Shown: positions 9,530 to 19,348, counted from the first letter of the stretch. The stretch is 64,000 nt of DNA from Perkinsela sp. pyNocScin1 (GCA_964019655.1 CAXHTR010000008.1:1054001-1118000); one strand, 5' to 3'. The notes: a model not told the origin generated them from the letters alone. Program-made: numbers and translations.

Positions 9530-10503
9530 CAATATAGAGAGAGGTCAACATTGGATATCCTCTCCTTCGGCCACGATGCACGCTTCGACTCGGTCCCAGA
9601 AACTGTCTACGAGTTTGATGATGGTGCTATCAAGAGCTTCCAGCTCGAAGATGCGCTCAGCATTCGTCTTGGTAGAATCCTAGTCTGCGCAAAGCTCGTC
9701 GTGGGGACCGCGCTAAGCGATTCCCCAGCAGTTCTCGATAGGGTTGAGACCAGGGCTGTAAGCAGGTCATTTTTCACACAGCTTCTACCCAAGGCTCTTG
9801 CGATCGGCTGAGGCATCTTTAACAAGTTGCCCAATCACTTTTGGGGAAGGAACAGGAGTCCCATCCCGAACAATCGTGGGTTTAATTTTTTCGGCTTCGT
9901 GCTTCTCACGGTGACTAATATCGTAGAACTTTTTCATAGCAGGTAGAAGCTCTTTCATGACTTCGGCGTAGTCCGGGCCTTTGAATTTCTTCGTGGGCGT
10001 CTTGAAACCTTCAAGATTGCGGATAAAGCGAAACCCACATGGCCCGATCGCACCAAAAATATGGCACGTAGCAGGATACTGAATGTTCCGCATTGCCTCT
10101 GGAAAGAGACTGGGGATGCACCACTGAAACCTTTTCATATCTCGGGTGGTCATGAGAACCTCGTCGACAAACACGTAGTGTTCGTTAAGCTCTTTCTGCT
10201 TTATGCAGAACGTGAGGCGCTTTTGTGCCCATACCATAGGATCCTTTCCTCTGCAAGGACGTGTCGGCCGAGCTTTATGTCTGCTACAGTGCACATTTGG
10301 GCGATTTTTTAGGCTTCTAGCACTTTGTCAAGTTCTGCTTTGATTTTGTTAATCTCTTTGCGGTGCTGCTCCTCCATCCACTCGTTATGAATTTGGTGAT
10401 TTTTTTCAAAATCCGAAAACATTCGAAACGTTATCTCCATGAATTCAGGATCAATGTCATCCACGTTTTGTCTTGAGCGTTTCATTGTTTTGTTAGTTTT
10501 CAT
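9530..10503 (-). pseudogene. dead Tc1/mariner-IS630 type DDE transposase (relic A)
   Basis: Read right to left: a short Lys/Glu-rich ORF (10503-10309), then a longer one (10294-9785) with MVWAQKRLTFCIKQK and NEHYVFVDE (first catalytic Asp), FGAIGPCGFRF, and PTIVRDGTPVPSP (second Asp, cf. QQDGAP in the family). After a TAG at 9785-9787 and a TGA at 9767-9769 the same frame resumes with PAYSPGLNPIENCWGI (9719-9766), the third catalytic block containing the Glu, then two more TAG codons and a C-terminal helix ending near 9550. The TGA stands where the family normally has Trp. Four in-frame stops make it non-functional; I did not find terminal inverted repeats. Confidence 0.8.
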
Positions 10504-10560
10504 TCACGGAATAGTCACTGTACAGTGGAAAAGCTCGAAGTTGATATTAATGTGCAATCA

Positions 10561-11837
10561 TTAATTAATTACGCTACGATAGCTTCGAGAGCTAGTCCCG
10601 TGTTCCTTCCATGCCCGCGGACAAAACAAGGCCCGTGCGCCAAAATGAGCGCATAGCATGCCATTGAATCGAGCAACCGTCTGCATCGCTGTGGGTACAG
10701 CGAGCGTGGACGCTCGATACTGACAGCATAAGACTGTCAGCGCTTGATCAGACGTATCTTCCAGCAAAAACCAGTTTCGGCCTTGGGCAGATATTGTCCT
10801 CATCGGACATACAGGATGGGTTCAACTCGGTCTTCAGGGCGTCTGCCAGCGTTGATGCGTATGTTATGCTCTCGAATGGGAGCAGTGATGTGCGCATCAA
10901 GGACTTTTTGATAGTCCACCGCCTGAAAGCCGTACTTGAAGTTATCATTTTCGGCCTCTGCCGCACCGCCATTTTGCTGCTCGCGCCTTCTCTTCAGGGC
11001 CTCCAATCTTCTCTTTTCAGAGCGAGGAGCTCTGTCACATTGACAAAAACTCGAAATCCCCCATGACCCATGACCCCGAGCACGTGAGATTGAGCAGTGT
11101 ACCGCGTTTGCTCATAAGGGGTAGTAGCTTGCCCCTTCTTACAAAGTTGCCTCTTTTTGCGGTGAGTGTATCTGACAATGCTCTCGTCGATAAAGTAGAT
11201 CCCCTCGGGATTATCATCTTTGTGGTCTCCGGCGTACGAAAGCCGCCTCTCTTTGAAAACCTCAATGCCTATGGCCCATACCAATGCTGGGCGGGGCGAT
11301 TTCTGATCTTGACGCCCTAATCCATGCGTGCTCGGCGACTTTGGCGTAGCTCTGCTCGAAACCAGCGTCCAGGGCTTTTTGATGCAAATCTAGGAAGTCA
11401 TCGTATGGGTTATCCTCCAACGCTTGCATGAGAAATCTCTGAAGTTCCTCGTAATCGGAGGTGCGCCTGTTGGCTGCGCATTTGGCTTTCCTCTTTGGTC
11501 AATCTCGGTTGCCTGTCCCAATGGCATTTTCCTGTACCGCTCATAGGCATCGCTGTTCAAGTTAAACCAACTCATGAACTCGTTCTTCGACATGAAGAAA
11601 CCCATGAGGTTAAATGCACATTCAACGAAGCCTACTCCTTCGAGCGTGAGTGCGCCTTTTCCTGCAAATCCAGGGTGTATCTTCGGGTATTTCCCGAACT
11701 TCATTTTTCCTCTTATCCATGGTCGACCCCCATTCTCGGACTGAATGGGCACAGGGGGGCCTATCGGTCCAAATTTGGTCAATTATTGAGCACGTAAAAT
11801 TTTCGAATTCGAGGCTTGTTTTCGGCTCTCCTGGCAT
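10561..11837 (-). mobile_element. fragmented second DDE transposase (relic B)
   Basis: Minus-strand reading pieces in changing frames form a second, more decayed copy upstream of relic A. In order they are: an N-terminal part (11782-11390); a helical stretch DDFLDLHQKALDAGFEQSY (near 11405-11340); a piece with IYFIDESIV (first catalytic Asp) and VLGVMGHGGFRVFV (11284-10994); a helical piece (11006-10800); and WFLLEDTSDQA (about 10770-10735), a candidate second-Asp block. No intact third block is seen. Layout and motifs parallel relic A, so both likely derive from related Tc1/mariner-like elements inserted between two LRR genes. Confidence 0.6.
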
Positions 11838-12256
11838 GCGGAAGTATTTTAGAAAAAAAATAAGTCAAAAATCTTTTGATACAAGAGATCGCCATCTTGC
11901 ACGACTGCTTTGAAAACGAGTGTATTAGCGCGTATCACTTTACTGTGAATGATTTAGTACGAAAAGCGCGCAATGCTTGTACACAAGTGCTTAGTGGAGT
12001 GGATAGTTAAGTGACGACTCAGGCCATTAATTATGAATTATTAGCATTCTGCGAGCATCATCATTCCGCTTAAACAGGTTTGACTCCAAAATGAGAGCTT
12101 CAAAATTTCACCCCAATGTCGGATAAAAATGAAAAACTTCACCAGATAAACTTTTCATAAAGTGATAGAAGGAGACTCAGGCGCATAGTTACGCGCAACG
12201 ATATCTACCTCCTGGCTACTTCTTCATACTTCTACCCACCGTTTCTACTCAAAAAA
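11838..12256. other. intergenic, no gene seen
   Basis: About 420 AT-rich bases before the second LRR gene. The only item noted is a 19-base match (11896-11914) to the sequence at 23745-23763. The last 60 bases are pyrimidine-rich and probably hold the acceptor of the next gene. Confidence 0.55.
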
Positions 12257-12997
12257 ATGCATCCGATTCTCTTCTTCACTACAGCCGACAACGCAGCGCT
12301 CGCCCGCATCGACCCCGCCATGCTCTCCGACCAGACCAGGCTCGAGCTCCTCGCCGAAGGCATCGACATCCTGGACTCCAGGGACGTGCACGGGGACTTC
12401 CAGGACATCCAGCTCTGGGAGGGCGTGCTCTTTGACGCAGATAACGCTGTTATCATCATCGACTGGTCCTACGATGTGCGTCGAACAGACCCGATGCCGA
12501 TGGAGTTGGTCCCGCCCACGCTGCAAGCGCTGAAGATGGCCGACATGGACCTGACCGGCACGATCGACACAGCGGCACTGCCGCGCGAGCTCTCCTACCT
12601 CAACCTGTCGAGCTGCGCCTTTCACGGGCCATTCGACACAGCGACCCTGCCAGCCAGTATTGCGAATATTCTGATTTTTTCCAACCAGTTTTCCGGGAGT
12701 CTCAACATCGCGGCGTTCCCCGCGCACCTCGAGCTTTTCAACGCCCGTGACAATCAGTTTACAGGGGGTCTCGACTTCTCGAGCCTGCCAGAGGGTATGC
12801 GGGAGCTCTGGCTCGCAGAGAACAAGTTTACGGGCAGTATCGATCTGAGCGCACTGCCGGCGAGCCTCCAGTACCTCGTCATCAGCGACAACGCGCTCAA
12901 GCAGGATTTGCTCGTCGTTGGTACCCAGGTGCACTTGACGTACGAGGGCGGCAACGAGTTTGGGACAGTGGTCGACACCGATGGACAGGTGCTGTAA
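12257..12997 (+). CDS. LRR family protein 2
   Basis: 246 aa, the shortest of the family. It starts MHPILFFTTADNAALARID, matching the Met-hydrophobic-[TS]AD opening of its paralogs, then LSDQTRLELLAEGI. The head segment reads IQLWEGVLFDADNA, where paralogs carry C-x-W-x2-V-x-C; both cysteines are missing here. About six LRRs follow (LPRELSYLNLSSCAFHGPF and similar), then the conserved end EFGTVVDTDGQVL. A long pyrimidine stretch precedes the ATG. Codon use is GC-rich and regular, so the gene looks functional. Confidence 0.87.
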   Translation: MHPILFFTTADNAALARIDPAMLSDQTRLELLAEGIDILDSRDVHGDFQDIQLWEGVLFDADNAVIIIDWSYDVRRTDPMPMELVPPTLQALKMADMDLTGTIDTAALPRELSYLNLSSCAFHGPFDTATLPASIANILIFSNQFSGSLNIAAFPAHLELFNARDNQFTGGLDFSSLPEGMRELWLAENKFTGSIDLSALPASLQYLVISDNALKQDLLVVGTQVHLTYEGGNEFGTVVDTDGQVL

Positions 12998-13364
12998 TAT
13001 GGAGTGATGGGCATATTCCAATGGGCTTCAAAGTGGGCGGTTTAGGGTCATGGACAATATTGCTATGATAGGGGTGTATAAGAGAAAAAAGTTTAATGGT
13101 CGAAGGTCTTTCAGTACTGATAGAATGCTTTCGAATTCCATTGCAGTACCGCAATATCACTATCATTTCGTCTTCAGCACTTCAGCTTGTGCGCACACCA
13201 GTGCTTGAAAGAGGTATTGAAAGATTTTCCAGATCCCATTGCATTCCACCACTTTTGTTCTGGATTCAAATTTGCTCATCCGCTTTTCAGCATATCCATC
13301 AATGCCACTGCGTTAGAAAGACAGCCAGATATGCTAACGAGTGAATTGTTGTCATTTATGCCAT
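12998..13364. other. intergenic, no gene seen
   Basis: AT-rich spacer between LRR 2 and COQ3. Only short ORFs without recognisable content are present. Confidence 0.55.
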
Positions 13365-13381
13365 TTCTACTCATTTTTCAG
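13365..13381 (+). promoter_or_regulatory. probable trans-splice acceptor of COQ3
   Basis: A pyrimidine run ends in CAG at 13379-13381, 56 bases before the COQ3 ATG at 13437. More pyrimidine-rich sequence follows, so another AG could be used. Confidence 0.5.
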
Positions 13382-13436
13382 CTATTTTCCCCATTCCATT
13401 GATTTTTACTCTGAAATCTCCAACCACACCAAGCCC

Positions 13437-14198
13437 ATGACCTCTGTTGACCCAGCTGAGCGCGCCAAGTTCGCCCGCGACCACGCCTACTGGTGGGACC
13501 CCGACGGCCCACTCTGGTCGCTCCACCGCTTCAACCCGGCGCGCGTCTCCTTCCTGTCGCACCACCTCGGCGGCAGCCTCGCGGGCCTCCGCGTGCTCGA
13601 CGTCGGCTGCGGCGGCGGTATTCTGAGTCTGAGCGTCGCGAGGCTCGGCGCACGCGTCACGGGCATCGACATCTCTGCCGAGGCAGTGCTCGCGGCCACC
13701 ACCGAGGAGGCGCGGCAGCGCTTCGGCAGCGGCGGGGCCGAGTTCCACTGCTCGACGCTCGAGGACTGGGCGGCGCAGTGCGTCACACAGCGCGACCGCT
13801 ACGACATTGTGATGCTCTCAGAGGTTATTGAGCACGTGACGGACTACAGCGCTTTTCTTTCCAGCGCCGCGAAGTGCGTCAAGCGGCCGGAGGGCAATAG
13901 CGAGGGAGGCGCACTGCTCGTCACGACAATTAATAGAAATTCGCTCTCAAAATTTGCGATGATCACTGCGGGCGAAAATTTTCTGAAAATTCTGCCGAAG
14001 GGTACGCACTCGTACGAGCGCTTTGTGAAGCCGCAGGAGGTGACGCGGGCGCTCGGGCAGGCGCAGATGGGCGTCGTCGCCTCCTGCGGGTTCGTGCCGG
14101 TCCCCCACGTGCTCCCGCGGCCGCGGCTCAGCTTTTCGTGGGTGAGCGGCCTAACAGCGGTGAACTACGGGATGCTCGCGAGGTTTGGAAAATTGTGA
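13437..14198 (+). CDS. COQ3: ubiquinone biosynthesis O-methyltransferase COQ3
   Basis: 253 aa from the ATG at 13437; the frame is open further upstream only from a GTG. COQ3 carries out both O-methylations of the ubiquinone ring using SAM, in the mitochondrial CoQ complex. The signature is strong: FARDHAYWWDPDGPLWSLH, NPARVSFL, motif I VLDVGCGGGILSLSVARLGA, GIDIS, DIVMLSEVIEHV, TTINRNSLSKFAMI, ILPKGTHSYERFVKPQE. An obvious mitochondrial presequence is absent from this start. It lies between LRR genes in the first plus block and pairs functionally with COQ8 at 50.8-52.3 kb. Confidence 0.93.
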   Translation: MTSVDPAERAKFARDHAYWWDPDGPLWSLHRFNPARVSFLSHHLGGSLAGLRVLDVGCGGGILSLSVARLGARVTGIDISAEAVLAATTEEARQRFGSGGAEFHCSTLEDWAAQCVTQRDRYDIVMLSEVIEHVTDYSAFLSSAAKCVKRPEGNSEGGALLVTTINRNSLSKFAMITAGENFLKILPKGTHSYERFVKPQEVTRALGQAQMGVVASCGFVPVPHVLPRPRLSFSWVSGLTAVNYGMLARFGKL

Positions 14199-14597
14199 TT
14201 CGAGGGGTAGCACACTGAGTTTCTAAATTTTGGTGCGTAGACTCAATTTGAGAAAATTTGGTGCCAGTCAGAAGAATAGTGAGATGAACAGTCAAAAATA
14301 TTTGAAATATAACCCGATGCGGAAAAAGCTTCAATTCTTTTACAATTGCGTGATCGTGAGGTATGTGAATTTTTCATCAGTTACAGCCCAGCGGACAAAG
14401 CTTATCTAGAAGCACCGCATATAGCCTTAAACAAGGGATCTGAGACAAGCTCCTAAAAGCCGAGATCTCAAGCCTATGCCCAATGCGACTGTGTCAGTGT
14501 ACTTTTCTCCTTCGGGTGCATGAACTCTTGTGATCGATCTGTACCCAGTTGGCCTCTCTTCTCTTCTTAATCTCATCAATGGTCACTGCTCGCGAAG
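14199..14597. other. intergenic, no gene seen
   Basis: Four hundred bases with only short, unconvincing ORFs; pyrimidine-rich around 14560-14580, just before the next gene. Confidence 0.55.
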
Positions 14598-15179
14598 ATG
14601 CGCAGAACACTGTCCATACCACCGTGCCCAAGTATACACAAGCCGCGATTGTCCCCAAAGGCGAAAGAAGCTAGCTGGAAGGACCGACCACGATTCCCAC
14701 CGTACAATCTCATCACGTGTCAACAGTTCGAAAAGCAGGACGCGCTGCACGACCTACAGGCGCTCAGCGTGCGCTACAGCCAAAAGTGGATCACTGTCAA
14801 GCACTTACACAAGCTACGGCGCTTCGCCACGGGGCAGCAGAGTAAGGCAACAGAGCTCGCGAGCACAGCGTCGGTCCATAGCAATATTCCCAAAGCAAGT
14901 GGGACTCGTAGGCGCCAGGCGCTTCTCAACACTGAAGTGTTCGCCTTTCCCTTCGCCTTTGAGGCGCTCGTTCGGCAGATAGTGCCCCCGCCCCAAAGGG
15001 ATGAGCAGACTGTACCGCTCACATTTCATGAGGGCCTAATATTTGCAGCGCCCCAAGAGAACCAGAATGAAAGTGAGGTAGAAAATGTGGAAAAGGAACC
15101 TGAGATTGAAGCCCCAATAGATGCGCTCAGCGAAATGCTCGGAAATGACTACCAAGAAATAAAATATGTTATTGATTGA
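14598..15179 (+). CDS. unknown protein, tandem paralog A
   Basis: 193 aa, family not recognised. It shares two blocks with the following gene: YSQKWITVKHLHKL (here residues about 60-73) against YSQKWVSARTLKAL, and NTEVFAFPFAFEALVRQI (about 112-130) against NTEDFTFPFAFETLMRSF. The N-terminus is basic and rich in Pro/Ser/Arg, possibly a mitochondrial presequence; the last 50 residues are acidic and Asn/Glu-rich. No membrane segments or catalytic motifs are visible. The shared order and spacing indicate a tandem duplication. Confidence 0.75.
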   Translation: MRRTLSIPPCPSIHKPRLSPKAKEASWKDRPRFPPYNLITCQQFEKQDALHDLQALSVRYSQKWITVKHLHKLRRFATGQQSKATELASTASVHSNIPKASGTRRRQALLNTEVFAFPFAFEALVRQIVPPPQRDEQTVPLTFHEGLIFAAPQENQNESEVENVEKEPEIEAPIDALSEMLGNDYQEIKYVID

Positions 15180-15351
15180 AAGTGTTTTACCTGTGATATG
15201 CTTGCAGCAAAATATTGAGACAATATGAAAGATTATTAGTAATTTGAGCCAATATTCAGTAATTTTGATAGGACCACGTACTGGATCTTCGTAATTTTTC
15301 AATCGCATCAATTCTACGACAGTTTTTCAGTAAATTTCCCTAATTTCAACG

Positions 15352-15945
15352 ATGCACCACTCCATAGCCTGTTTGCCGCCAGTAAAAGTACTCTCGAAAA
15401 TGGCCAGACTCGAAAGGCTCGCCCCATATGACATTGGCGAGCGTCGACGGATCATCCCTTCAGCAGGCCTCATAGCACGGCAGAAGAGCCAGCCGCTCTA
15501 CAGCCAGAAGTGGGTCAGTGCGAGAACACTCAAGGCGTTGCTTCCTCACGTGCCGGAGGATAGTATGCGAGCCGCCATTCTGAATGCAAATAGCATAAAA
15601 CATTCCACGGCCTTCCATCCTCATTCGCAAACAGTCCATTACATAAACACTGAAGACTTTACGTTCCCCTTCGCTTTCGAAACGCTGATGCGTTCGTTTG
15701 CAATGAAAAGTGAGGAGCTCAAGCTGGATCGTAGCCGAAAAGAATTTCTTAGAAGCAGAGCAGCGCAGAAGAATACTTTGGAGCAGGCGGAGTACAGGCC
15801 GGCGGTCACGGATTACTTTTCAGGGGATAACGATGTTCAAAATAAAGATAATATTGATCATACGAAAAGTGATACTAATCATAGAAAAATTTCAAATAGT
15901 ATAGATATGCTTGATAGAATATTAACAGATACAGAAGATTGGTAA
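15352..15945 (+). CDS. unknown protein, tandem paralog B
   Basis: 197 aa, the second copy of the pair. It has the same two core blocks as its neighbour (YSQKWVSARTLKAL at about residues 50-63 and NTEDFTFPFAFETLMR at about 99-114) with a similar basic stretch before them (DIGERRRIIPSAGLIARQK). Its C-terminal third is a polar Asp/Asn/Lys-rich region (KDNIDHTKSDTNHRKISN) and the coding DNA there turns AT-rich, suggesting relaxed constraint. An AG at 15329-15330 after a T-run marks the likely splice acceptor. Function unknown. Confidence 0.75.
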   Translation: MHHSIACLPPVKVLSKMARLERLAPYDIGERRRIIPSAGLIARQKSQPLYSQKWVSARTLKALLPHVPEDSMRAAILNANSIKHSTAFHPHSQTVHYINTEDFTFPFAFETLMRSFAMKSEELKLDRSRKEFLRSRAAQKNTLEQAEYRPAVTDYFSGDNDVQNKDNIDHTKSDTNHRKISNSIDMLDRILTDTEDW

Positions 15946-16245
15946 AAAGAAGTTTTGAACTTTGAGGCCATCAGTGAGCTTTGAAGCTCCTTATGTTTGT
16001 ATGTCCTTATCGCTTCTGTTACCTGATGCTAGATTAGATGTCCTCGTATTAGCATTTATTACACATAGTCATGAAGTAGCCCCTGCAGTCTTTTGACTTG
16101 CACGATCAGAAGGTATAGCGACGAGTAAACTACAACTTTTACATTGTCACTTTTGAAGAGAGTCTTGTCCCATGCTGACTACTTGTGTATTGCAGATCTC
16201 TCGTCAATAGCGCTTACACTGCTTGGAAATTTCTTTTTCCACAAA

Positions 16246-17220
16246 ATGTTCTTCACGCTCATACGCACCTCAGATTGTCACGCAGCCCGCGCCGATATGC
16301 ACTCGCTCAATGACCAAATACGCATGGAGCTTTTGGTAGAAAATCTTTGCGATACAGACATGCGCCGCTATCAGGACAGCACCGGTGATTTTCATGACGT
16401 TTGCTCGTGGCTTGGCGTCAAGTGCGACAAGGCCAGCAACGTCCAAAGCTTTGAGATGTACTTCTCCGACCCGAGGTCGATGCACACCGGCAGCACCATC
16501 GACATGTGCTTCATTCCCCCAAATGCGGTCGAATTCCGTGCCAATCGCTTGTGGCTCAATGGGACACTCGAGACAGCGTCACTACCAGCGACGCTCACTA
16601 TTTTGGACATCCCCGGGAACCATTTTTCGGGGACGCTCGACTTCACGAGCCTTCCAGCAGCAATGGTTGAGCTATTCATCAGTCAAAATCAATTCGAAGG
16701 GAGCTGCGCGCTCCATAGCCTGCCAGCGACCCTTGAGGTCATGCACTGCGACGAAAACAGACTTTCGGGGAGCTTAGATCTCACACAGTTGCCCGTAAAG
16801 CTGGAAGAGCTCTATCTCGCGCATAACCGTTTTACAGGAGAAATTAACTTGGAGTACCTTCCGTCTTCCCTTTTCCACCTGATTCTGCAGAACAATCAGC
16901 TCAGTGGGAGTGTTGCACTCAACAAACTCCCCGAAGGGATAGAGAAGATTCGTCTTGACTGCAATAAATTTTCCGGCGAACTTTGCTTTGACAGCTACCC
17001 GAGTAGCCTGCAGGAGCTGTGGATCGACCACAATGAATTCTCAGGGAAATTCGTCTTTCTCGGGATTCTCCAAGAAAACCAAAGCATCAACGCCACAAAC
17101 AACAAATTTAGCGGGACTGCAGTCATCAACAGCGCGCACTGGGCAGTCTTCATTGCGGATTCGGACGTGACAGCTGTGGTCGATGAGAGTGGCAATGATG
17201 TCACGAATTTTTTTATTTAG
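16246..17220 (+). CDS. LRR family protein 3
   Basis: 324 aa from the ATG at 16246; the frame also extends upstream to a TTG at 16144 through a hydrophobic stretch, but the paralogs start at the equivalent of 16246 (MFFTLIRTSD). The head has LNDQIRMELLVENL and then DVCSWLGVKCDKASNVQSF, an LRRNT-like segment with both cysteines kept. About nine LRRs of 23 residues follow, e.g. LPATLTILDIPGNHFSGTL and LPEGIEKIRLDCNKFSGEL. The conserved tail reads VTAVVDESGNDVT. The cysteine pair suggests an oxidising, secretory environment, but a classical signal peptide is not obvious from this start. Confidence 0.88.
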   Translation: MFFTLIRTSDCHAARADMHSLNDQIRMELLVENLCDTDMRRYQDSTGDFHDVCSWLGVKCDKASNVQSFEMYFSDPRSMHTGSTIDMCFIPPNAVEFRANRLWLNGTLETASLPATLTILDIPGNHFSGTLDFTSLPAAMVELFISQNQFEGSCALHSLPATLEVMHCDENRLSGSLDLTQLPVKLEELYLAHNRFTGEINLEYLPSSLFHLILQNNQLSGSVALNKLPEGIEKIRLDCNKFSGELCFDSYPSSLQELWIDHNEFSGKFVFLGILQENQSINATNNKFSGTAVINSAHWAVFIADSDVTAVVDESGNDVTNFFI

Positions 17221-17819
17221 AGATCATACGTTTTCAGTCGAAGGTCAAGTTCGGGTTCGATTTTCAGTGGCCTTTCAAGAAAAAACAATTTTTATCTCGT
17301 TGCATTTCAATCGAATGGCACTCGAAACCGCCATGCAAAGTACATCAGGAACAAACGTTTCGAGAACCTCTGCATCACTATCATTTTGAGGCACAAAATC
17401 AGTTGTATGATGCGCATGACGAAGCTTTTGAGGGTCTTTGACTGCCAAGAAAGCAGCGAGTTACCCTTGAAGTTCTTTTTCAGTACGCATCAGATCGCTG
17501 GCCTGTGACCTACGCAGGATGGCGATCCCTACTACTACTTTCCTTGGGTACAATATGCCTGATAATTCAGTCAGGCGTTCGCCATCTGCTGCGATGTTTC
17601 CCATTCTCTCGAAGCAGGCTTTCTATGAAGGGTTCTTCAACTTCCTATGATCTACCTGAGATCTGCTCTCTCCAGGGAATTATTTTTAAAATAAAGTCGC
17701 CATAAATGACCTCTAGTGACTAAAAGTCTACTAAAACCACTCGAGGGAATCCTTCTACGAACACACTGTACTTTTCTTCTTCTATCTTTTCATTTTTCTT
17801 CCTATTCCCATTTCTTCCC
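17221..17819. other. intergenic, no gene seen
   Basis: About 600 bases with only short ORFs on both strands and no similarity I recognise. The last 60 bases (17765-17819) are strongly pyrimidine-rich and serve the ZPR1 gene. Confidence 0.55.
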
Positions 17820-18521
17820 ATGCCCGAGAAGATCGTCCTCGAAGTCGGCGAGCCGCTCGACATCGCCTCGATGTGCCCGCACTGCCAGGGCGAGGGGAGC
17901 ACGCGCCTGCTCATGCTGAGCGTCCCGCACTTCAAAGAAATTCTCATCTCCTCGTTCGAGTGCGCCACCGAGGGCTGCCGCGTCACCAACCGCGAGGTCG
18001 CCTTCATCGGCAGCTACGCCGCGGAGGCCGTCGAGATGGCGCTCAAGGTGCAGCGCCGGGAGGACCTCAACATGCAGGTCGTCCTCTCGAGCCACTCGGC
18101 GATCCGCATCCCCGAGCTCGACTTTGAGATCCCGCCACGGGAGATGAAGCAGTCCGTCCTGAACGAGCGCATCGCCGTCGAGGCGCACGGCATGGGCGGC
18201 CTGACGACGGTGGAGGGAATTTTGGCCCAGGCGAGCGTAGATTTGACTGGGAAGCTCGAGTCGCTCACTGCCGAAGAGCGCGCGGCGTACGGGGAGGCCC
18301 TCGGGGCGTTCCTCGAGCGCTTTGACGCCATGCGGCGCGGCGAGGAGCCCTTCACGTTCGTTCTCGGGGACATCAGCGGCAACGCGTACATCAGCCCGCT
18401 GGAGATCGGCACGCAGCAGACCCCGGAGGAGGCCCTGCGCAGCGGGAAGCTGACTGTCACGAAGCGGCCGCGAACAGCGGAGGAGGACGTGCGGCTGGGC
18501 ATTGCAGCGGCCCAGGAGTAG
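17820..18521 (+). CDS. ZPR1: ZPR1 zinc-finger protein, single-domain form
   Basis: 233 aa. One ZPR1 module is seen: CPHCQGEG, then LMLSVPHFKEILISSFECATEGCRVTNREV (the zinc finger plus the family's following beta region), GMGGLTTVEGIL, and the C-terminal LGDISGNAYIS, equivalent to the LxDPxGNSxI element. Eukaryotic ZPR1 proteins normally have two tandem copies and about 450 aa; this one is half that length, like archaeal ZPR1. ZPR1 acts as a chaperone for translation factor eEF1A. It is the last plus-strand gene before a convergent strand switch. Confidence 0.88.
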   Translation: MPEKIVLEVGEPLDIASMCPHCQGEGSTRLLMLSVPHFKEILISSFECATEGCRVTNREVAFIGSYAAEAVEMALKVQRREDLNMQVVLSSHSAIRIPELDFEIPPREMKQSVLNERIAVEAHGMGGLTTVEGILAQASVDLTGKLESLTAEERAAYGEALGAFLERFDAMRRGEEPFTFVLGDISGNAYISPLEIGTQQTPEEALRSGKLTVTKRPRTAEEDVRLGIAAAQE

Positions 18522-18971
18522 GTGTGGATGTAGGGGAGTTGCGGATGAAGTGTTCGTAGGGTGGGTTGGTGCTTCATTTGTTAATGTCATCGTGTGATAT
18601 TTATCAATAGTTAATGGAGGTGGTCTTTCTAGATGTTGTCGGGTGGTGTCCCTGTCCAAGAAAGGGCCTCGGGTACATCGCACGGGTACAGTTGATCTTA
18701 CAGAGCTTCCGATTGTATCATTAGCAATTTTTCTACGTGAGGCCCTGCATTTTTCCTGATGATTTTTGCATAGAGCGGAGCTGAAAGACAGTGAACTGGG
18801 GGTCCCCGGACTGCGTGTCGTAGGGGAGAAGGAGAATGGGACACAGGAGCATTTTGACGGCAGAAAGGTGAAGTCAGCGGTGTGAAGGTGGGGACCGATG
18901 GGTTTTGGATTATATTATGGGAATGAATCTTTGAATTTCTTTGAAATATACAGAATTTTTCTCTCACCCTC
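18522..18971. other. convergent strand-switch spacer
   Basis: About 450 bases between the end of the plus block (ZPR1) and the minus-strand repeat and ORF. It contains no gene I can support. In kinetoplastids such convergent regions are where polycistronic transcription ends, and often hold RNA genes, but no tRNA-like fold was recognised here. Confidence 0.5.
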
Positions 18972-19020
18972 AAAGTAAAAGATCAGTTGCTTAGTAGGTT
19001 CGATGCGGCATTATCCGCAT
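18972..19020 (-). repeat. 49-base direct repeat with hairpin, copy 1
   Basis: Forty-nine bases match 20730-20778 with two mismatches. The core is a short palindrome, GATGCGG-cattat-CCGCATC. On the minus strand it reads as the C-terminal residues DADNAASNL of a short ORF. Confidence 0.8.
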
Positions 19021-19219
19021 CACCATCATCAACAGAATAGTTTGGAACGAAAATACCCAAAGGGTCCACAATGTAAGCTTGCATGGTGCACTTGCGAAGG
19101 TCTTCGCAGGCACAGGCACGTGCGTCTTCAAGCGAGGTCGCATTGAGAATATTCGTGTGATCAACTAAACCACTTTTGTACGACCTTGAAATAGACCCGT
19201 CTTTCTGGAAGATTTTCAT
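18983..19219 (-). CDS. possible small protein ending in the 49-base repeat
   Basis: 78 aa from the ATG at 19219; the frame continues upstream to 19300 without an ATG through a hydrophobic stretch (NFLINFVGCTILF). The visible protein has three cysteines in CACEDLRKC and ends DADNAASNLLSN. I do not recognise it. It follows LRR gene 4 by 130 bases on the same strand and would be the last gene of the minus block. It may be a gene remnant. Confidence 0.35.
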   Translation of the reverse strand: MKIFQKDGSISRSYKSGLVDHTNILNATSLEDARACACEDLRKCTMQAYIVDPLGIFVPNYSVDDGDADNAASNLLSN

Positions 19220-19348
19220 CTCATGTATCGCATGAATATCAAAAAGAATAGTACACCCAACGAAGTTTATGAGAAAATTCCATTTACCCGTGAATTGCAA
19301 TGTATTATCCTTTTTATCTCTACTTCTCTTCGCAATACCAATACCAAT

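Noticed and set aside
9455-9811. Plus-strand ORF of 118 codons
   Set aside because: It is antisense to the third catalytic block of transposase relic A, which explains the open frame.
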